A stretch of 64,000 bases of DNA from Anaerolineales bacterium. Lineage in GTDB: Bacteria > Chloroflexota > Anaerolineae > Anaerolineales > UBA4823. The notes beneath the pieces are model-generated. The model was not told where the DNA came from, ran no database searches, and worked only from the letters and a program-made list of their open reading frames with translations. The first letter of the stretch is position 1. Each line of letters opens with the position of its first letter. Location: contig JAGVAD010000007.1 in the NCBI GenBank assembly GCA_020060465.1, forward strand, positions 1 through 64,000, read 5' to 3'. Below are positions 26,378-37,412 of this stretch, piece by piece. Both the position numbers and the translations under genes were made by a program.

Positions 26378-27285
26378 ACCAGCAGCTCCTCGCCGAAGCC
26401 GGCGCGCCGGGTGTAGAACAGGGTGAAGATCAACGTCAGTATGAGCAGCAGCATAGATGCAGCCGCCCCAAAAGGCCAATCGCGGGCGGTGAGAAACTGG
26501 TTGCGAATCAGGTTGCCCACCAGGATGGTCTTGGCGCCACCCATCAGGTCAGGCACAACGAACATGCCCATAGCCGGGATGAACACCAGGATTGAGCCGG
26601 CGATCATGCCGGGCAGACTAAGCGGCAACGTGACGCGCAGGAAGGCCATGAATGGCCGCGCTCCCAGATCGGCGGCGGCTTCCAACTGCGCAGGTTCGAT
26701 CTTTTCCAACGAAGTGTACAGCGGCAGTACCATGAAAGGTAAGAATTCATATACCATGCCAATCAACACCGCCGTCGGTGTGTAGAGGATGTCCAGCGGC
26801 GCCTGGATGAAGCCAATCTTGAGCAGAAAGGAATTGAGCAACCCTTCTGTACGCAGGATCATGATCCAGGCGTAGATGCGGATGATGAAGTTGGTCCAGA
26901 AGGGCACCAGGATCAGGAATAAATAGACCGACCGCTGGCGCGGCGGTGTGCGGGCGATGTAATAAGCCAGCGGGTAGCCGATCAAGATCGTCCCTACGGT
27001 CGTCAATGCGGCTGTCAGCAATGAATAGCCCAAAATACGCAGGTAGAGCGTATCCATCAAGCGGGTGTAATTGCCCAAATTCACCCGATAGATGATATTT
27101 CCATACGGCCCACGCGTCATGAAGCTGAGAACCACCACCAGCAGCAACGGCAGCACCAGGGTGAACAGCAGATAAATCAGCGTGGGTGAGATCAGAGCAA
27201 GGCCCTGCGCGTGGGGGCTTTCACGCAGCTGGCGGATCAAAGAGAAACGCGGGGCTGGAGATACAGAGCTGGTTTCAGCGGCCAT
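26374..27285 (-). CDS. potB: polyamine ABC permease PotB-like
   Basis: 303 residues with six predicted membrane segments after a short cytoplasmic start. The EAA loop is LEAAADLGARPFMAFLRVTL followed by PLSLPG. The FIPAMGMFVVPDLMGG region is typical of PotB. It is coupled to potC by a 4-nt overlap and follows potA by 3 nt, so these genes are one transcript. Confidence 0.94.
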   Translation of the reverse strand: MAAETSSVSPAPRFSLIRQLRESPHAQGLALISPTLIYLLFTLVLPLLLVVVLSFMTRGPYGNIIYRVNLGNYTRLMDTLYLRILGYSLLTAALTTVGTILIGYPLAYYIARTPPRQRSVYLFLILVPFWTNFIIRIYAWIMILRTEGLLNSFLLKIGFIQAPLDILYTPTAVLIGMVYEFLPFMVLPLYTSLEKIEPAQLEAAADLGARPFMAFLRVTLPLSLPGMIAGSILVFIPAMGMFVVPDLMGGAKTILVGNLIRNQFLTARDWPFGAAASMLLLILTLIFTLFYTRRAGFGEELLV

Positions 27286-27288
27286 GGC

Positions 27289-28425
27289 TCACTCTTCCTG
27301 TGGCAGGATCAAAACATTCTCCGGGCGCATGGTCACCCATAGCTCCTGACCAGGAGCGTAATAAGCGAGAGTATCCAACGTGGAGAGATGATTTTGTTCC
27401 CAGACTTTCAATTGCGTCCCACCGCCGAAGTCAATCACGATGCGGGTGTCCGATCCGATATACATGGTGTTGATAATACGAATAGGAAAACAATTGGGCT
27501 GGTTCGGAGTTACACCGATCTTCAGCGGTGTGTCGTCAAAGATGCGCATTTTCTCTGGTCGCACCGAAACCACAACTTCTTGACCTGAATAAAATTTACC
27601 CAATGGAATGCCAACCAGCTCTCGTTCGCTGCCATGCAAGCTGACGATGACAAAATCAGGGTCAATGGCTTTGACTTTGCCGAATAGAAAGTTCGTCTCG
27701 CCAATGAAATCGGCCACAAAGCGGCAGTTTGGCCGTTCATAGATTTCGACGGGCGCTCCAATTTGCAGCACATTGCCTTTGTTCATCACTGCGATGCGAT
27801 CTGACATGGTCAGCGCTTCTTCCTGGTCGTGCGTGACATAAATGAAAGTAATGCCCACTTGTTCTTGCAGCGCTTTGAGTTCAAGCTGCATCTCTTTACG
27901 CAGTTTAAGATCCAGCGCCCCTAATGGTTCATCTAAAAGCAGTACAGCTGGCCGTTTCACCAGGGCGCGCGCCAGAGCGACGCGCTGCTGTTGGCCGCCG
28001 GAGAGCTGGCGTGGTTTGCGCGACCCCATCCCGGTCAACTGTACCATCTCCAGGGCGGCCTCCACGCGCCGACGGGTCTCTTCTCGCGAGACACCCTCCA
28101 TCTCCAAACCAAAAGCCACATTTTGAAAGATGGTCATGTGTTGAAACAGAGCATAACTCTGAAAGACAGTGTTGACTGGGCGAAGGAAGGGCGGGGTGCG
28201 CCCCATGGGCTTTCCGTCAATAAAAATTTCTCCGGAGGTCGGCCATTCAAAGCCGGCGACCATGCGCAGCGAGGTGGTTTTGCCGCAGCCGGAAGGGCCC
28301 AGCAAGGAAAAGAACTCGCCGTGATTGATTTGCAGTGTGGCATGGTTGACGGCGGTGATTTCGCCGCCCCCTGGATTTGGGAAGCGCTTGACGACATCCC
28401 GTAATTCAACAGCAAATTGACTCAT
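27289..28425 (-). CDS. potA: polyamine ABC transporter ATPase PotA-like
   Basis: 378 residues from the ATG at 28425, after AAGGAG. ABC motifs are GPSGCGKTT (Walker A), [15 protein letters not shown] (signature), [11 protein letters not shown] (Walker B) and the H-loop [13 protein letters not shown]. The C-terminal 130 residues form the TOBE domain typical of PotA. It powers the PotBC permease. Gene order is ATPase, permease, permease, binding protein. Confidence 0.95.
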   Translation of the reverse strand: MSQFAVELRDVVKRFPNPGGGEITAVNHATLQINHGEFFSLLGPSGCGKTTSLRMVAGFEWPTSGEIFIDGKPMGRTPPFLRPVNTVFQSYALFQHMTIFQNVAFGLEMEGVSREETRRRVEAALEMVQLTGMGSRKPRQLSGGQQQRVALARALVKRPAVLLLDEPLGALDLKLRKEMQLELKALQEQVGITFIYVTHDQEEALTMSDRIAVMNKGNVLQIGAPVEIYERPNCRFVADFIGETNFLFGKVKAIDPDFVIVSLHGSERELVGIPLGKFYSGQEVVVSVRPEKMRIFDDTPLKIGVTPNQPNCFPIRIINTMYIGSDTRIVIDFGGGTQLKVWEQNHLSTLDTLAYYAPGQELWVTMRPENVLILPQEE

Positions 28426-28450
28426 CAACTCCTTCTCCAATGGCGATGGA

Positions 28451-29809
28451 TTACAAGGTCTTGTTGACCTCGATCAAGGTATCTTCCAGGCGGTCTAGCA
28501 CGGCGTCCAACTGCTCATAGCTGATGATGAGAGGCGGTTCGATGCGGATGGTTTGGGCGCTGGTGAGTGTGCCAGCCACCAGCACACCGCGCTTAAATAA
28601 GCCGGCAGCGACTTTATAACCGATTTCGGGGCTATGGAAATGCATTCCGATGAGTAAGCCTTTCCCGGTGATGCGGGTGAAAATTTGCGGGTATCGTTCG
28701 GCCAGTTTGCTCAGCCTGGGGATCAGATATTCGCCTTTGGCTGCCGCCTGTTCCCACAAACGATCGCGCAGCGTCACGTGGATAGCGGCGATGGCTGCGC
28801 TGCAGGCCAGCGCCCCGCCGCCGGTGGTAGTGGTCTGGATGAACGGGTTCGGATACATCATTGGTTGCCAGATCTCCTCGGTGGAACAGACCGCCCCGAC
28901 GGGCATCACCCCACCGCCCAGCGACTTGGCAGCGGCGATGATGTCTGGGACTACGTCCCAATGCTCCACTCCCCATAGCTTGCCGGTGCGCCCCATGCCG
29001 GTCTGCACCTCGTCGGCGATGAGCAACGCGCCGTAACGCCGAGTGGCGGCGCGTACGCGCGGCCAAAAGTCATCCGGCGGCACAATCCCGCCAGCTTCGC
29101 CCTGGATCGGCTCGAACAGACAGGCGGCAATGTCAATCCCTACCTTATCGCAAATCTCCAATTGCTGTTCGACTGCCCCTGCGTCGCCAAACGGAACGTG
29201 ATAGACTGGGCCGCCGTATAGCGTCCCCAGCGGCTGGCGGTAATCGGCTTTGCCCATCATGCTTAATGAGCCCATCGTCTTGCCGTGAAAGGCTTTCACC
29301 GCAACGATGAAACCGTTGCGTTTGGTGTACAGCTTGGCGATCTTGATGGCGGCTTCGATGGCTTCGGTTCCAGAGGCGCAGAACCAACTGTATTTCAAGT
29401 CTCCTGGGGTGATCTCGGCCAGCAGGCGCGCCAGAACGCCGCGCAAGGGGTCAATCAGCTCCTGGCTGGGCATAGGCGTGCGTTCCAGTTGGGCGCGCAC
29501 TGCGGCGATCACTTCAGGGTGTGACCAGCCCAGGTCGAGCAGGCCATAGCCGCCCAGGCAATCAATATACTCGCGCCCCAGCGCGTCGCAGAACACCGCT
29601 CCGCGGCCAGTCCACTCCACTGCCGCCCAATCGCCGGCTTCCGTCACCGACTTGCGATAATCCAGCCAGCCTTTGTTGAAGTGTTCGGCAAAATTATATT
29701 TGGATTCTTCGATGATCGTTTTGGCTTCAGTTTCGGCAAGGCTGGGTTTGCGAATAATATCTAACCAGCGTTCTGCATACCTGACGGCGTTTTCCAGAGA
29801 TTGGGGCAT
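28451..29809 (-). CDS. patA: putrescine aminotransferase PatA-like
   Basis: 452 residues with close resemblance to E. coli PatA (YgjG) along its length, for example FLEYRKSV-type start ([14 protein letters not shown]), [44 protein letters not shown] (PLP lysine) and [18 protein letters not shown]. It moves the terminal amino group of putrescine to 2-oxoglutarate, giving 4-aminobutanal (which cyclises to 1-pyrroline). The gene is 25 nt upstream of potA, so uptake and first breakdown step are linked. Confidence 0.93.
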   Translation of the reverse strand: MPQSLENAVRYAERWLDIIRKPSLAETEAKTIIEESKYNFAEHFNKGWLDYRKSVTEAGDWAAVEWTGRGAVFCDALGREYIDCLGGYGLLDLGWSHPEVIAAVRAQLERTPMPSQELIDPLRGVLARLLAEITPGDLKYSWFCASGTEAIEAAIKIAKLYTKRNGFIVAVKAFHGKTMGSLSMMGKADYRQPLGTLYGGPVYHVPFGDAGAVEQQLEICDKVGIDIAACLFEPIQGEAGGIVPPDDFWPRVRAATRRYGALLIADEVQTGMGRTGKLWGVEHWDVVPDIIAAAKSLGGGVMPVGAVCSTEEIWQPMMYPNPFIQTTTTGGGALACSAAIAAIHVTLRDRLWEQAAAKGEYLIPRLSKLAERYPQIFTRITGKGLLIGMHFHSPEIGYKVAAGLFKRGVLVAGTLTSAQTIRIEPPLIISYEQLDAVLDRLEDTLIEVNKTL

Positions 29810-29897
29810 AAGGAACTTCTCCTCTCGGTTGGATCATTCAATAGGATTGGGTGATTGATCAACGGTAAACAAATCTTTCTTCCCTCGCAGGGCTTCT

Positions 29898-31367
29898 TTA
29901 GAATTTGCGCGTCCACTCCTTTGGCCAGCGCTCGATGACGACCTTCTTCTGGGTGAAAAATTCCACTGCATCCCAGCCTTGACCGTGCATATCGCCGAAG
30001 AAGCTCTCCTTCCAGCCGCTGAACGGGAAGAATGCCATTGGAGCAGCAACGCCGATGTTGATGCCTACATTACCGGCCTCCACCTCGTAGCGGAATTTGC
30101 GCGCTGCGCCGCCGTCGCGGGTGAAGATACAAGCCATATTGCCATAGGCGCGCTGATTGACCAACGCAATCGCTTCGTCCAGGCTGGCGACGTGCATCAA
30201 GCCCAACACCGGCCCGAAGACTTCCGTGCGCGCCAGCTCCGAGGCAGGTGGAACCTCGGTAATCACGGTGGGTCTGACGAAATTGCCTTGTTCATAGCGG
30301 GGAATGACCGCCCCGCGACCATCCACCAGGACGGAGCCGCCTTCGCTTGCCCCTTTGCCGATCAACCCTTCGATGCGTTGACGGGACTGAGGGCTGATCA
30401 CCGGCCCCATTTGCACCCCTGGCTCCAGACCATATCCCACCACGCGGCTGGCGGCTGCCTCGCAGATGGATTCGGTGAACCAGCCGCGCGCTTCAGCCAC
30501 GGTAATGGCAACCGAAGCCGCCAGACAGCGCTGCCCGGCTGAGCCAAAGGCGCTATCGGCGACGATTTGGGTGCACATCTCGGCATCCGCGTCGGGCATG
30601 ATGACGATGGGATTTTTCGCCCCACCCTGCGCCTGGACGCGTTTGCCATTCTGCGCCGCGCGGGCGTAAATATGGCGGGCGGTGGGGGTTGAGCCGACAA
30701 AGGTCACGCCTTTGACGAGCGGATGATCCAGCAGCGCGTCAACGGCCTGCTTGGATCCGTTGACCAGATTGACCACGCCCCTGGGCAAACCGGTTTGCTC
30801 CAGCAGGCGAAAGATTTTTTGCATGGTGAGCGGCACGCGTTCGGAGGGCTTAATCACATACGTATTGCCAGCGGCAATTGCGTAGGGCATGAACCAGAAT
30901 GGGATCATCGCCGGGAAGTTGAAGGGGGCAATGGTGACGCACACCCCCAACGGCTGGCGGATCATCGTTTCGTCTATTCCCGCGGCGATGTCCTCGCTGT
31001 TGTAACCTTGCATCAGAATGGGCATTCCCGCAGCAACTTCGATGTTTTCGACCACACGGCGCATCTCTCCGCGGGCTTCCTCCAGCGTCTTGCCGTTCTC
31101 GATGGTGATCGTGCGGGATAAATCCTCGAAGTTTTCTTCCACCAGATGCTTAAGTTTGAACAGATATTGCACCCTTTCAGCTACAGGCGTCCGCCGCCAG
31201 GCAGGGAAAGCTGCTTCAGCCGCGCAAGCGGCGGCGTCAACTTCCATTGGGCCGCATAAAGGAGTCTCCGCCAACAGTTCAGCCGTGGCCGGGTTGTGAA
31301 CCGGGTAGGTTTCAGCGCTCTGTGCTGCTTGCCATTCGCCGTTGATATAGTTGAGGATTTTCTCCAT
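29898..31367 (-). CDS. mmsA: CoA-acylating methylmalonate-semialdehyde dehydrogenase
   Basis: 489 residues of the aldehyde dehydrogenase superfamily. Catalytic C281 lies in [10 protein letters not shown] and N150 in APFNFP. The position of the usual general-base Glu is QAQGGAKNP, without a Glu, as in the CoA-dependent MmsA/IolA branch. Known members turn malonate or methylmalonate semialdehyde into acetyl- or propionyl-CoA with NAD. In this run it fits beta-alanine breakdown, or it may oxidise another semialdehyde from the neighbouring aminotransferases. It starts 2 nt after the upstream aminotransferase gene. Confidence 0.92.
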   Translation of the reverse strand: MEKILNYINGEWQAAQSAETYPVHNPATAELLAETPLCGPMEVDAAACAAEAAFPAWRRTPVAERVQYLFKLKHLVEENFEDLSRTITIENGKTLEEARGEMRRVVENIEVAAGMPILMQGYNSEDIAAGIDETMIRQPLGVCVTIAPFNFPAMIPFWFMPYAIAAGNTYVIKPSERVPLTMQKIFRLLEQTGLPRGVVNLVNGSKQAVDALLDHPLVKGVTFVGSTPTARHIYARAAQNGKRVQAQGGAKNPIVIMPDADAEMCTQIVADSAFGSAGQRCLAASVAITVAEARGWFTESICEAAASRVVGYGLEPGVQMGPVISPQSRQRIEGLIGKGASEGGSVLVDGRGAVIPRYEQGNFVRPTVITEVPPASELARTEVFGPVLGLMHVASLDEAIALVNQRAYGNMACIFTRDGGAARKFRYEVEAGNVGINIGVAAPMAFFPFSGWKESFFGDMHGQGWDAVEFFTQKKVVIERWPKEWTRKF

Positions 31368-31369
31368 CG

Positions 31370-32698
31370 TTAGCTCACCATCCTGTCAGTTGTGTTTGTC
31401 AGGGCAGTTTCGATGATCTTTAGCCCTTCGTTGAGTTGTTCTTTGGTGATGCACAACGGCGGGACGATAAAGACGATACTGCCCATGGTGTTGCTCATAA
31501 TGAACGTGAACAGCCCGTTTTGACGCAGGCTCTTGCCAACTTCAGCCATAACCGCTGGTGGAAACACCTCTTTCGTCTGGCGATCTTTGACCAATTCAAT
31601 GGCGGAGAACAAACCGATATAACGCACATCCCCCACGGATGGGTGGCGGGCTTTGATCTCTTCCAGCGCCTCGCCCAGGTATTCGCCGAGCGCGGCGGCG
31701 TTTTCAATTAAACCGTCTTCCTCATATACCTCGATGGTAGCCAGACCCGCGGCGCAAGCCAGGGCGTGTCCGCTATACGTGAGGCCAGCGTAAAGATATT
31801 TGTTATCGAAGTAGGAGGCGATTTCCTCAGAAACGATCACCGCTCCCAGGGGTATGTAACCAGAGGTAAGCCCTTTGGCGGTAGTGATCATATCTGGGAC
31901 CACCCCCCAGTTATCCACGGCTAACCATTTGCCGGTGCGCCCCCAGCCAGACATGACTTCGTCGGAGATGAGCAGGATGTCATAGCGGTTGCAGATTTCG
32001 CGCACGCGTGGCCAGTAATCTTCAGGCGGGACGATCAAGCCGTTTGAACCGGTCACGCCTTCCATGATAATGGCAGCAATTCGTTCTGGCCCCTCGTAGC
32101 GGATCACCTCCTCGACGTGGTCAATGCACTGGCGTTTGCAGGTCTGCGGGGTCAAACCAAAGGGACAACGATAGCAGAAGGGGTCAAGGAAATGCACCGC
32201 CCCCGGCATCGCCGGTTCAACCGGCAGGCGGCGGTAATCGCCGGTCAGGGCGATGGCGCCGTGCGTCGCGCCGTGATAGGAACGGTAACGCGCCATGATC
32301 TTGTGACGCCCGGTATAGAAGCGCGCCAGTTTGATGGCGTTCTCGTTGGCCTCCGCGCCCCCTAAACAGAAAAAGGTCTTCTTGAGGTTGCCAGGCGTAA
32401 CCTCGGCCAACCGCTTGCCCAGCAGACCGCGCGGTTCGGTCGCATTGCTCGGATGTACAAAGCAGAGCTTTGCAGCCTGCTCTTGAATGGCTTTCACCAC
32501 CTTTGGATGCTGATGTCCGATATTGGTGTTCATCAACTGGGATGAGAAGTCGAGGTAACGCTTTCCATCGGCGTCCCAAAAATACACGCCTTCCGCTTTG
32601 GCGACCGGGATTGGGTTGACCTGTTCCTGCACCGACCACGAGAAGAAGGTGTATTGGCGGTTTAGCTGCACAATTTCCTGTGAAGTAAGCGCTGACAT
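31370..32698 (-). CDS. class III aminotransferase (omega-amino acid type)
   Basis: 442 residues from the ATG at 32698, after CAGGAG. PLP-enzyme marks include [46 protein letters not shown] and the PLP lysine in [17 protein letters not shown] cysteine-bearing [20 protein letters not shown] segment occurs in a subset of omega- and taurine/beta-alanine-type aminotransferases. Next to MmsA it may convert beta-alanine to malonate semialdehyde. Taurine or other omega-amines are alternatives. Confidence 0.85.
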   Translation of the reverse strand: MSALTSQEIVQLNRQYTFFSWSVQEQVNPIPVAKAEGVYFWDADGKRYLDFSSQLMNTNIGHQHPKVVKAIQEQAAKLCFVHPSNATEPRGLLGKRLAEVTPGNLKKTFFCLGGAEANENAIKLARFYTGRHKIMARYRSYHGATHGAIALTGDYRRLPVEPAMPGAVHFLDPFCYRCPFGLTPQTCKRQCIDHVEEVIRYEGPERIAAIIMEGVTGSNGLIVPPEDYWPRVREICNRYDILLISDEVMSGWGRTGKWLAVDNWGVVPDMITTAKGLTSGYIPLGAVIVSEEIASYFDNKYLYAGLTYSGHALACAAGLATIEVYEEDGLIENAAALGEYLGEALEEIKARHPSVGDVRYIGLFSAIELVKDRQTKEVFPPAVMAEVGKSLRQNGLFTFIMSNTMGSIVFIVPPLCITKEQLNEGLKIIETALTNTTDRMVS

Positions 32699-32735
32699 AG
32701 AATCTCCTGGCGGGTATTGATAGCAAAAGTTTTGC

Positions 32736-34043
32736 TTAATGACGTTTGACCATTTTGACAACGTCAGCGTAAATGTTTAGCGTTTCGTCAATATCTGCGT
32801 CGCTGTGGCTGTAGGATAAAAACCACGGTTCGCGTGGATCGTGGTCTGGCATTACGCCGCGTTCGATAGCAGCTTCGACCAGGCGCAGGTAATATTCTTT
32901 ATCGCTCAAGCTCCAATCACGCTGGCAGGTTACCTTGTCCACCCCCAGCGCGAATGAGAACATGGCTGGATGACCGCTGAAAAACGCCTGAATGCCGTTT
33001 TCCTCGAAAATCTCTTTCAAGCCCTCCATCAGCCGCCGACCGCGCTGGGCGATCGTCTTCAGAATGGGTTTCTCTCGCAGCAATGTTAATGTGGCATAGG
33101 CGGCCGCAACGCCAGGTTTGTTATTGTTAAACGTACCGCCCTGCGCTACGCCCTGACCAATGACGCTCATGATCTCTTTTTTCCCGCCAAAAGCTGCAAT
33201 GGGATAACCGTTGCCCAGCGCTTTGGCGTAGGTAGCCATGTCTGGCATTATCTTGTAATGCTCCTGCGCCCCGCCGTTGGCGATACGGAAACCCGTCTTG
33301 ACTTCGTCGAGGATAAAGACAATTCCGTATTTGTCACACTGCTGGCGAATAAATTCCAGAAAGCCCGCCTGCGGCTCGATTGCGCCGCAGTTGCCCTGAC
33401 ATGGCTCGGTGATGATGGCGGCAATTTGTTCTCCAAAACTGCGCAGGGTTCGTTCGAGCGCCTCGAAATCGTTGAATGGCAGCGTGAAGATTAAATCGCG
33501 CAGATTGCGCGGGATGCCAGAGGAGGATGGCACTGGGATGGGGCTCAATCGGTTGCCGTATGCTTCGGCCGGCGCGTAGGTGGACCAAAGGGTGTAATCT
33601 TGAAAGCCGTGGTAGTTGCCTTCGAATTTCAGCAACACGTCGCGTCCGGTGTAGGCACGCGCTACCCGCACTGCGTGCATGGTTGCCTCGGTGCCGGAGC
33701 ATGCCAGGCGGGCCATCTCTACCGCCGGACACATACTCACGATCAATTCCATCAGCGCTACTTCCAATTCGCTGGTCATCGCGCTCAGCGCGCCTCTCCT
33801 TATCTCTTCAATGACTTTTTGGTCTACCTCGTCGTATGCATGACCGAGGATAATGGGGCCAAAAGCCAGGCGATAATCAATATAGCGATTTCCATCTACA
33901 TCCCAAAGATACGCTCCCAGGGCGCGCTCCATATAGGGTGTGATCCCATCTCCCCAAAAGCGGAAATTGGAATTCACCCCCAAAGGCATCACTTGATAAG
34001 CTCTCTGTTGCAAGGCGATATTTTTCGCGTGGGTGAGGGTCAT
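32736..34043 (-). CDS. class III aminotransferase, glutamate-1-semialdehyde aminomutase-like
   Basis: 435 residues. The fold and motifs are those of the HemL branch: LACSGTEATMHAVRVARAYTG, FEGNYHGFQDYTLWS, LDEVKTGFR and PLP lysine in ATYAKALGNGYPIAA. The context argues against haem synthesis: it is the first enzyme gene after the Lrp regulator, in a catabolic run. It is better viewed as an aminotransferase of unknown amine specificity. No other haem gene is near. Confidence 0.85.
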   Translation of the reverse strand: MTLTHAKNIALQQRAYQVMPLGVNSNFRFWGDGITPYMERALGAYLWDVDGNRYIDYRLAFGPIILGHAYDEVDQKVIEEIRRGALSAMTSELEVALMELIVSMCPAVEMARLACSGTEATMHAVRVARAYTGRDVLLKFEGNYHGFQDYTLWSTYAPAEAYGNRLSPIPVPSSSGIPRNLRDLIFTLPFNDFEALERTLRSFGEQIAAIITEPCQGNCGAIEPQAGFLEFIRQQCDKYGIVFILDEVKTGFRIANGGAQEHYKIMPDMATYAKALGNGYPIAAFGGKKEIMSVIGQGVAQGGTFNNNKPGVAAAYATLTLLREKPILKTIAQRGRRLMEGLKEIFEENGIQAFFSGHPAMFSFALGVDKVTCQRDWSLSDKEYYLRLVEAAIERGVMPDHDPREPWFLSYSHSDADIDETLNIYADVVKMVKRH

Positions 34044-34086
34044 AAGTTTTTCTCCTGCTACGAACAGGGATCATCGTCTTTGCAAG

Positions 34087-34566
34087 TCACTCGTGACCTG
34101 TATTGTCGGATGGGATACGCCACTGATAAACATCCTTTAGCTTGACCGGCACAATCGAGGTGGTAGTCTTACGCACGCCGGGCAGACGACCGATAACCTC
34201 GGTGGCAAACTGGTAAATTTCGGTGTTGTTATGGGCGATAATCTGAGCGCTGACATCCCGCTCGCCGATGGAGCAGGCTACATAGCTCACCATTTCATGT
34301 TCTGCTAAAAATTTGGCGACTTCCTCGATGCGTCCGGGTTCCACCTCTACGAAAACATCTGCCACCACTTGGTAACCCAGGGCTTGCGGGTTGACGATGG
34401 CGCTGATTGAAATCAGATTGGCTTTGACCATTTGCTCAATGCGATAACGCACCATGCGCTCCGTGATGTCCCCCCCGATGCGGCGTGCAATCTCAGCGGC
34501 GGGCATGCGCCCATCTTCGATGAGCAAATTGACGATTTCCCGGTCTATCTTGTCGATTTTATACAT
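34087..34566 (-). CDS. Lrp/AsnC-family transcriptional regulator
   Basis: 159 residues. The N-terminal AsnC HTH reads DKIDREIVNLLIEDGR with AAEIARRIGG and a recognition-helix region ERMVRYRIEQM. The C-terminal RAM (ACT-like) domain binds an amino acid and controls oligomer state. Located 43 nt upstream of the aminotransferase gene on the same strand, it is likely the local regulator of the amine-catabolism genes, perhaps sensing one of their substrates. It has its own strong promoter. Confidence 0.93.
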   Translation of the reverse strand: MYKIDKIDREIVNLLIEDGRMPAAEIARRIGGDITERMVRYRIEQMVKANLISISAIVNPQALGYQVVADVFVEVEPGRIEEVAKFLAEHEMVSYVACSIGERDVSAQIIAHNNTEIYQFATEVIGRLPGVRKTTTSIVPVKLKDVYQWRIPSDNTGHE

Positions 34567-34610
34567 GATTATCTGGAAACCCCGTCGAATACGACAAATA
34601 CCGATTTCTG

Positions 34611-34639
34611 TTTATATCGCCAAAACTCCAAAAAGTCAA
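34611..34639 (-). promoter_or_regulatory. sigma70 promoter of the Lrp gene and downstream genes
   Basis: On the minus strand TTGACT (34639-34634) and TATAAA (34616-34611) are spaced by exactly 17 nt, 45 nt ahead of the Lrp-family start codon. It is the best sigma70-like promoter seen in the window and likely drives the whole amine-catabolism run. Confidence 0.75.
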
Positions 34640-34706
34640 GTGCCAATTGGAAGTTCAGCCCAACTGGCGCCTGTTCATTCGTGTATGCAAAGTCGTCTGT
34701 CGGCGA

Positions 34707-37412
34707 TCAGGAGGCGATTTTGCGCTGTGGCTTGATCCTGAAATATTCCAACAGTAGATTCTCTTCCCCTGAATTCACGGCTACCACAGCGGTAAAAGCT
34801 GTGGCAAGACTCCCCGCGCCTGGGTAGATAAGGTAACGCGGCGACCAAATGGGTTGAAATTTCTCTTTGTACTCGTGCAGCCCTTTGAAGTTGTAAAACT
34901 GGTTGATGTGCTGGTAGATAAAGTGCATCGCCCGTTCCACCGCTGGATCGTCTGGATGCTCGCCTATTCCGGCCAGCGCGCTTAACCCCAAATTGAAGCT
35001 GGCATGACCCTGTTCCTTCGCCCATAGCAGCAGATTAGCAAACAGATAATCCATCGTTCCGGGTTCTACATCCCGTCGGCGGCGCATCAAATCAATGGTG
35101 ATTTCATTCGCCTGGTACTCTGAGACGACATTGGCAAAGGCGGTCACCAACCCTTTGGGGTCGTGCACTGCCGCGATGGGAGAGCTGCGAATGTATTCAT
35201 CGTCAAACCAACCCAGAGAGAAACGCTTCTCTGAGCCGTGCATCATCGTCAACCATTCATCGCTGATGGCCCGCAATTCAGCCAATGTTTTATAATCCAG
35301 CGGCGGCGGGTGGACGGCGAAGTGATACCCGCTGCGTTCCATACGATGGATGGCGGTGCGAAACTGCTTGCGCGCGCCGCCTTCCAGGGTGAAATGTTCT
35401 AGTTTGACAATCGCTTCATGCCCGATGCACACTGCCTCGAATCCTGCTTGTCGGTATATTGCCAGGGTATCTGGCATCGTCTGGTAGAAAACGGGCGTCC
35501 AATCGTTCATGGCGCAGAACTGTTGAAATCCGGCGATAGCTGTCGAAAGGGCGTCTGGCGGCCCAATCGGGTCACCGAGCGCTACGGCCACGCCGCGGTG
35601 CTGGACGAACGCGATCACTGATCCAGAGGGGGCAAAATAATAATGTTTATCATTGAATAAGGCAGCATGCGCCAATGAAGTTCGCCCATAGCGCTCCACA
35701 ATCGCGCGTACCCGTTGGCGTTCCTCCGGCGTTGCAGGAGGATGACTCAAAATTGGACGCAGGAACAACAACGCTGAGTAACCAAGTGTGACCGCTCCGA
35801 TGATGTAAATCGAGTCGGCGAAATATCTGCCAAAACCGGTAACAGGTTGCAAGCCTGGGTCATAGAACTGAGTGAACATCACGATTGTCTGGCGTAAAGC
35901 TTGCAAGAAATTGAAATGGACGCTGTAATGCCGGTCGAGCAAATAAAAGCCCAGCGTCCCATAAGCCAGCGTGAATATGGCGGATGTTGCCAACACCCAA
36001 ACCGCCTGGCGCATCGAAGGCGGGTCGGAGCGGGCATGGAAATGGCGGCGATTGAGCCACATCAGTAGCATCAGGCCCAGGGCAAGCAACGCTTCTTCGT
36101 AATCCAATCCTTTTATCAGGTGGCTGAAGGTTGAGATTGCCAGGGTAATCATCGCTGCCAGCCAGGCTGTGCGCTTGCGCCGCCATAAGCCACGCCCCAG
36201 GATCAGCAACGCGAAACCGGCCAAAGCGGCTGTCAAATGTCCGCCGTGTCTCACCGCCAACGGGGAAATGCTTTCCAGCAGGCGCAGTCGCTCGATCAGG
36301 GCTGGCTGCACCGCCGAAAGCATGTTGATGCAGCCCATCAGCGCCGTTAAAACAGCAATGACTCTCACGCTCCAGGTCTCTTCCAGGGTATGCTCTTCGG
36401 CGCCAAAGGTTTTTGAACGACGCAACAACAAGAAACCTAACCCTAAGGGTAACCAAAACCCCAACCCACGATACACCAATGCCACCGCGGCTGCAGCGGC
36501 GCTGGGAACGCCCAATGAGGTATAAACCAGCGTCATTACCCCTTCGACTACCCCGATGCCCATCGGTGTGATCGAAACAACCAAAAAGAGAAAACCCATG
36601 GCATAGCCAGCGACGAGCGAGCCAAACAGTATACGCTGGTTGAAGGCAAGAAATAGAAGATACAGACTGATGATGCTGATCCCATGCGCTGTGAACGCCA
36701 TACTCACAGCCCGCGCCAGCCGTTTCGGCCGATGGATGATCGTCTCTGCCGCCTGGCTAAACTCGGCGGCGTTGCGCTCCGCCCAATCATCGGCCAGGGT
36801 GGATGGGCTGCGCAGGAAACCAAACAACCCGTTCAGAAAGTGTTGCACCCAGAGCAACAGGCCATGCAGCAAGCGGGGTTGCCAGAGGCTGAGCAACAGC
36901 GCGCTGCTCAACGCGGCTGTGGCGGCGAAGAGCACAATCGCCGCGATGACTTCGTACATCTCCAGATCGTGCTGCATAAACAAATAGACCAGCCCGAAAA
37001 TCAGGATCAGCATGAAGGAAACGAAAACACAAATGAGCTGTAAGAAAACGCCCACTGCAGCCCGCGCCGGCGACTGCCCTCGTCGGTTCAGGTCATCCAC
37101 AAAGAGCGCCGCACCTGCGGCGCCTCCGCTAGGAGCCACCACATTGATAAACAGCGAGCTTAGCGTAATGGGTGTCAGATCGCGAACGCGGCTGGAAACA
37201 TCTACGGCAGCAAACGCCGCCTGATAAGTTGCAGCCATCGCGATGTAATAAGCTATCTGCGCAGCAGCAGCCAGCAACAGCCACCCCCAATTGCCTTGCG
37301 CCAGGACCTGGCGCAATTGTTGAGCTTCGGAGTAACGGCTGACGACAACCCAGATAAATCCAACAGCCAGAATCCAGAGAATCCAGCGGCGGTTAATTTT
37401 GGTATAGCCCAT
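34707..37412 (-). CDS. MprF-like phosphatidylglycerol aminoacyltransferase/flippase
   Basis: 901 residues. The N-terminal half (to about 550) holds around 14 hydrophobic segments, a flippase-type domain with GGAAGAALFV and SITPMGIGVVEGVM. The C-terminal 320 residues are the DUF2156 GNAT-like aminoacyl-transfer domain, with HYYFAPSGSVIAFV, ALGDPIGPP, and MDYLFANLLLWAKEQG. In known cases the enzyme adds lysine or alanine from charged tRNA to phosphatidylglycerol and flips it, lowering surface negative charge. It overlaps the VTT-domain gene by 20 nt. Amino-acid specificity is not predictable. Confidence 0.9.
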   Translation of the reverse strand: MGYTKINRRWILWILAVGFIWVVVSRYSEAQQLRQVLAQGNWGWLLLAAAAQIAYYIAMAATYQAAFAAVDVSSRVRDLTPITLSSLFINVVAPSGGAAGAALFVDDLNRRGQSPARAAVGVFLQLICVFVSFMLILIFGLVYLFMQHDLEMYEVIAAIVLFAATAALSSALLLSLWQPRLLHGLLLWVQHFLNGLFGFLRSPSTLADDWAERNAAEFSQAAETIIHRPKRLARAVSMAFTAHGISIISLYLLFLAFNQRILFGSLVAGYAMGFLFLVVSITPMGIGVVEGVMTLVYTSLGVPSAAAAAVALVYRGLGFWLPLGLGFLLLRRSKTFGAEEHTLEETWSVRVIAVLTALMGCINMLSAVQPALIERLRLLESISPLAVRHGGHLTAALAGFALLILGRGLWRRKRTAWLAAMITLAISTFSHLIKGLDYEEALLALGLMLLMWLNRRHFHARSDPPSMRQAVWVLATSAIFTLAYGTLGFYLLDRHYSVHFNFLQALRQTIVMFTQFYDPGLQPVTGFGRYFADSIYIIGAVTLGYSALLFLRPILSHPPATPEERQRVRAIVERYGRTSLAHAALFNDKHYYFAPSGSVIAFVQHRGVAVALGDPIGPPDALSTAIAGFQQFCAMNDWTPVFYQTMPDTLAIYRQAGFEAVCIGHEAIVKLEHFTLEGGARKQFRTAIHRMERSGYHFAVHPPPLDYKTLAELRAISDEWLTMMHGSEKRFSLGWFDDEYIRSSPIAAVHDPKGLVTAFANVVSEYQANEITIDLMRRRRDVEPGTMDYLFANLLLWAKEQGHASFNLGLSALAGIGEHPDDPAVERAMHFIYQHINQFYNFKGLHEYKEKFQPIWSPRYLIYPGAGSLATAFTAVVAVNSGEENLLLEYFRIKPQRKIAS

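Noticed and set aside
32736-34043. Annotation as hemL for haem synthesis
   Set aside because: Motifs fit the HemL branch, but it lies in an amine-catabolism run with no haem genes, so a different aminotransferase role is more likely.
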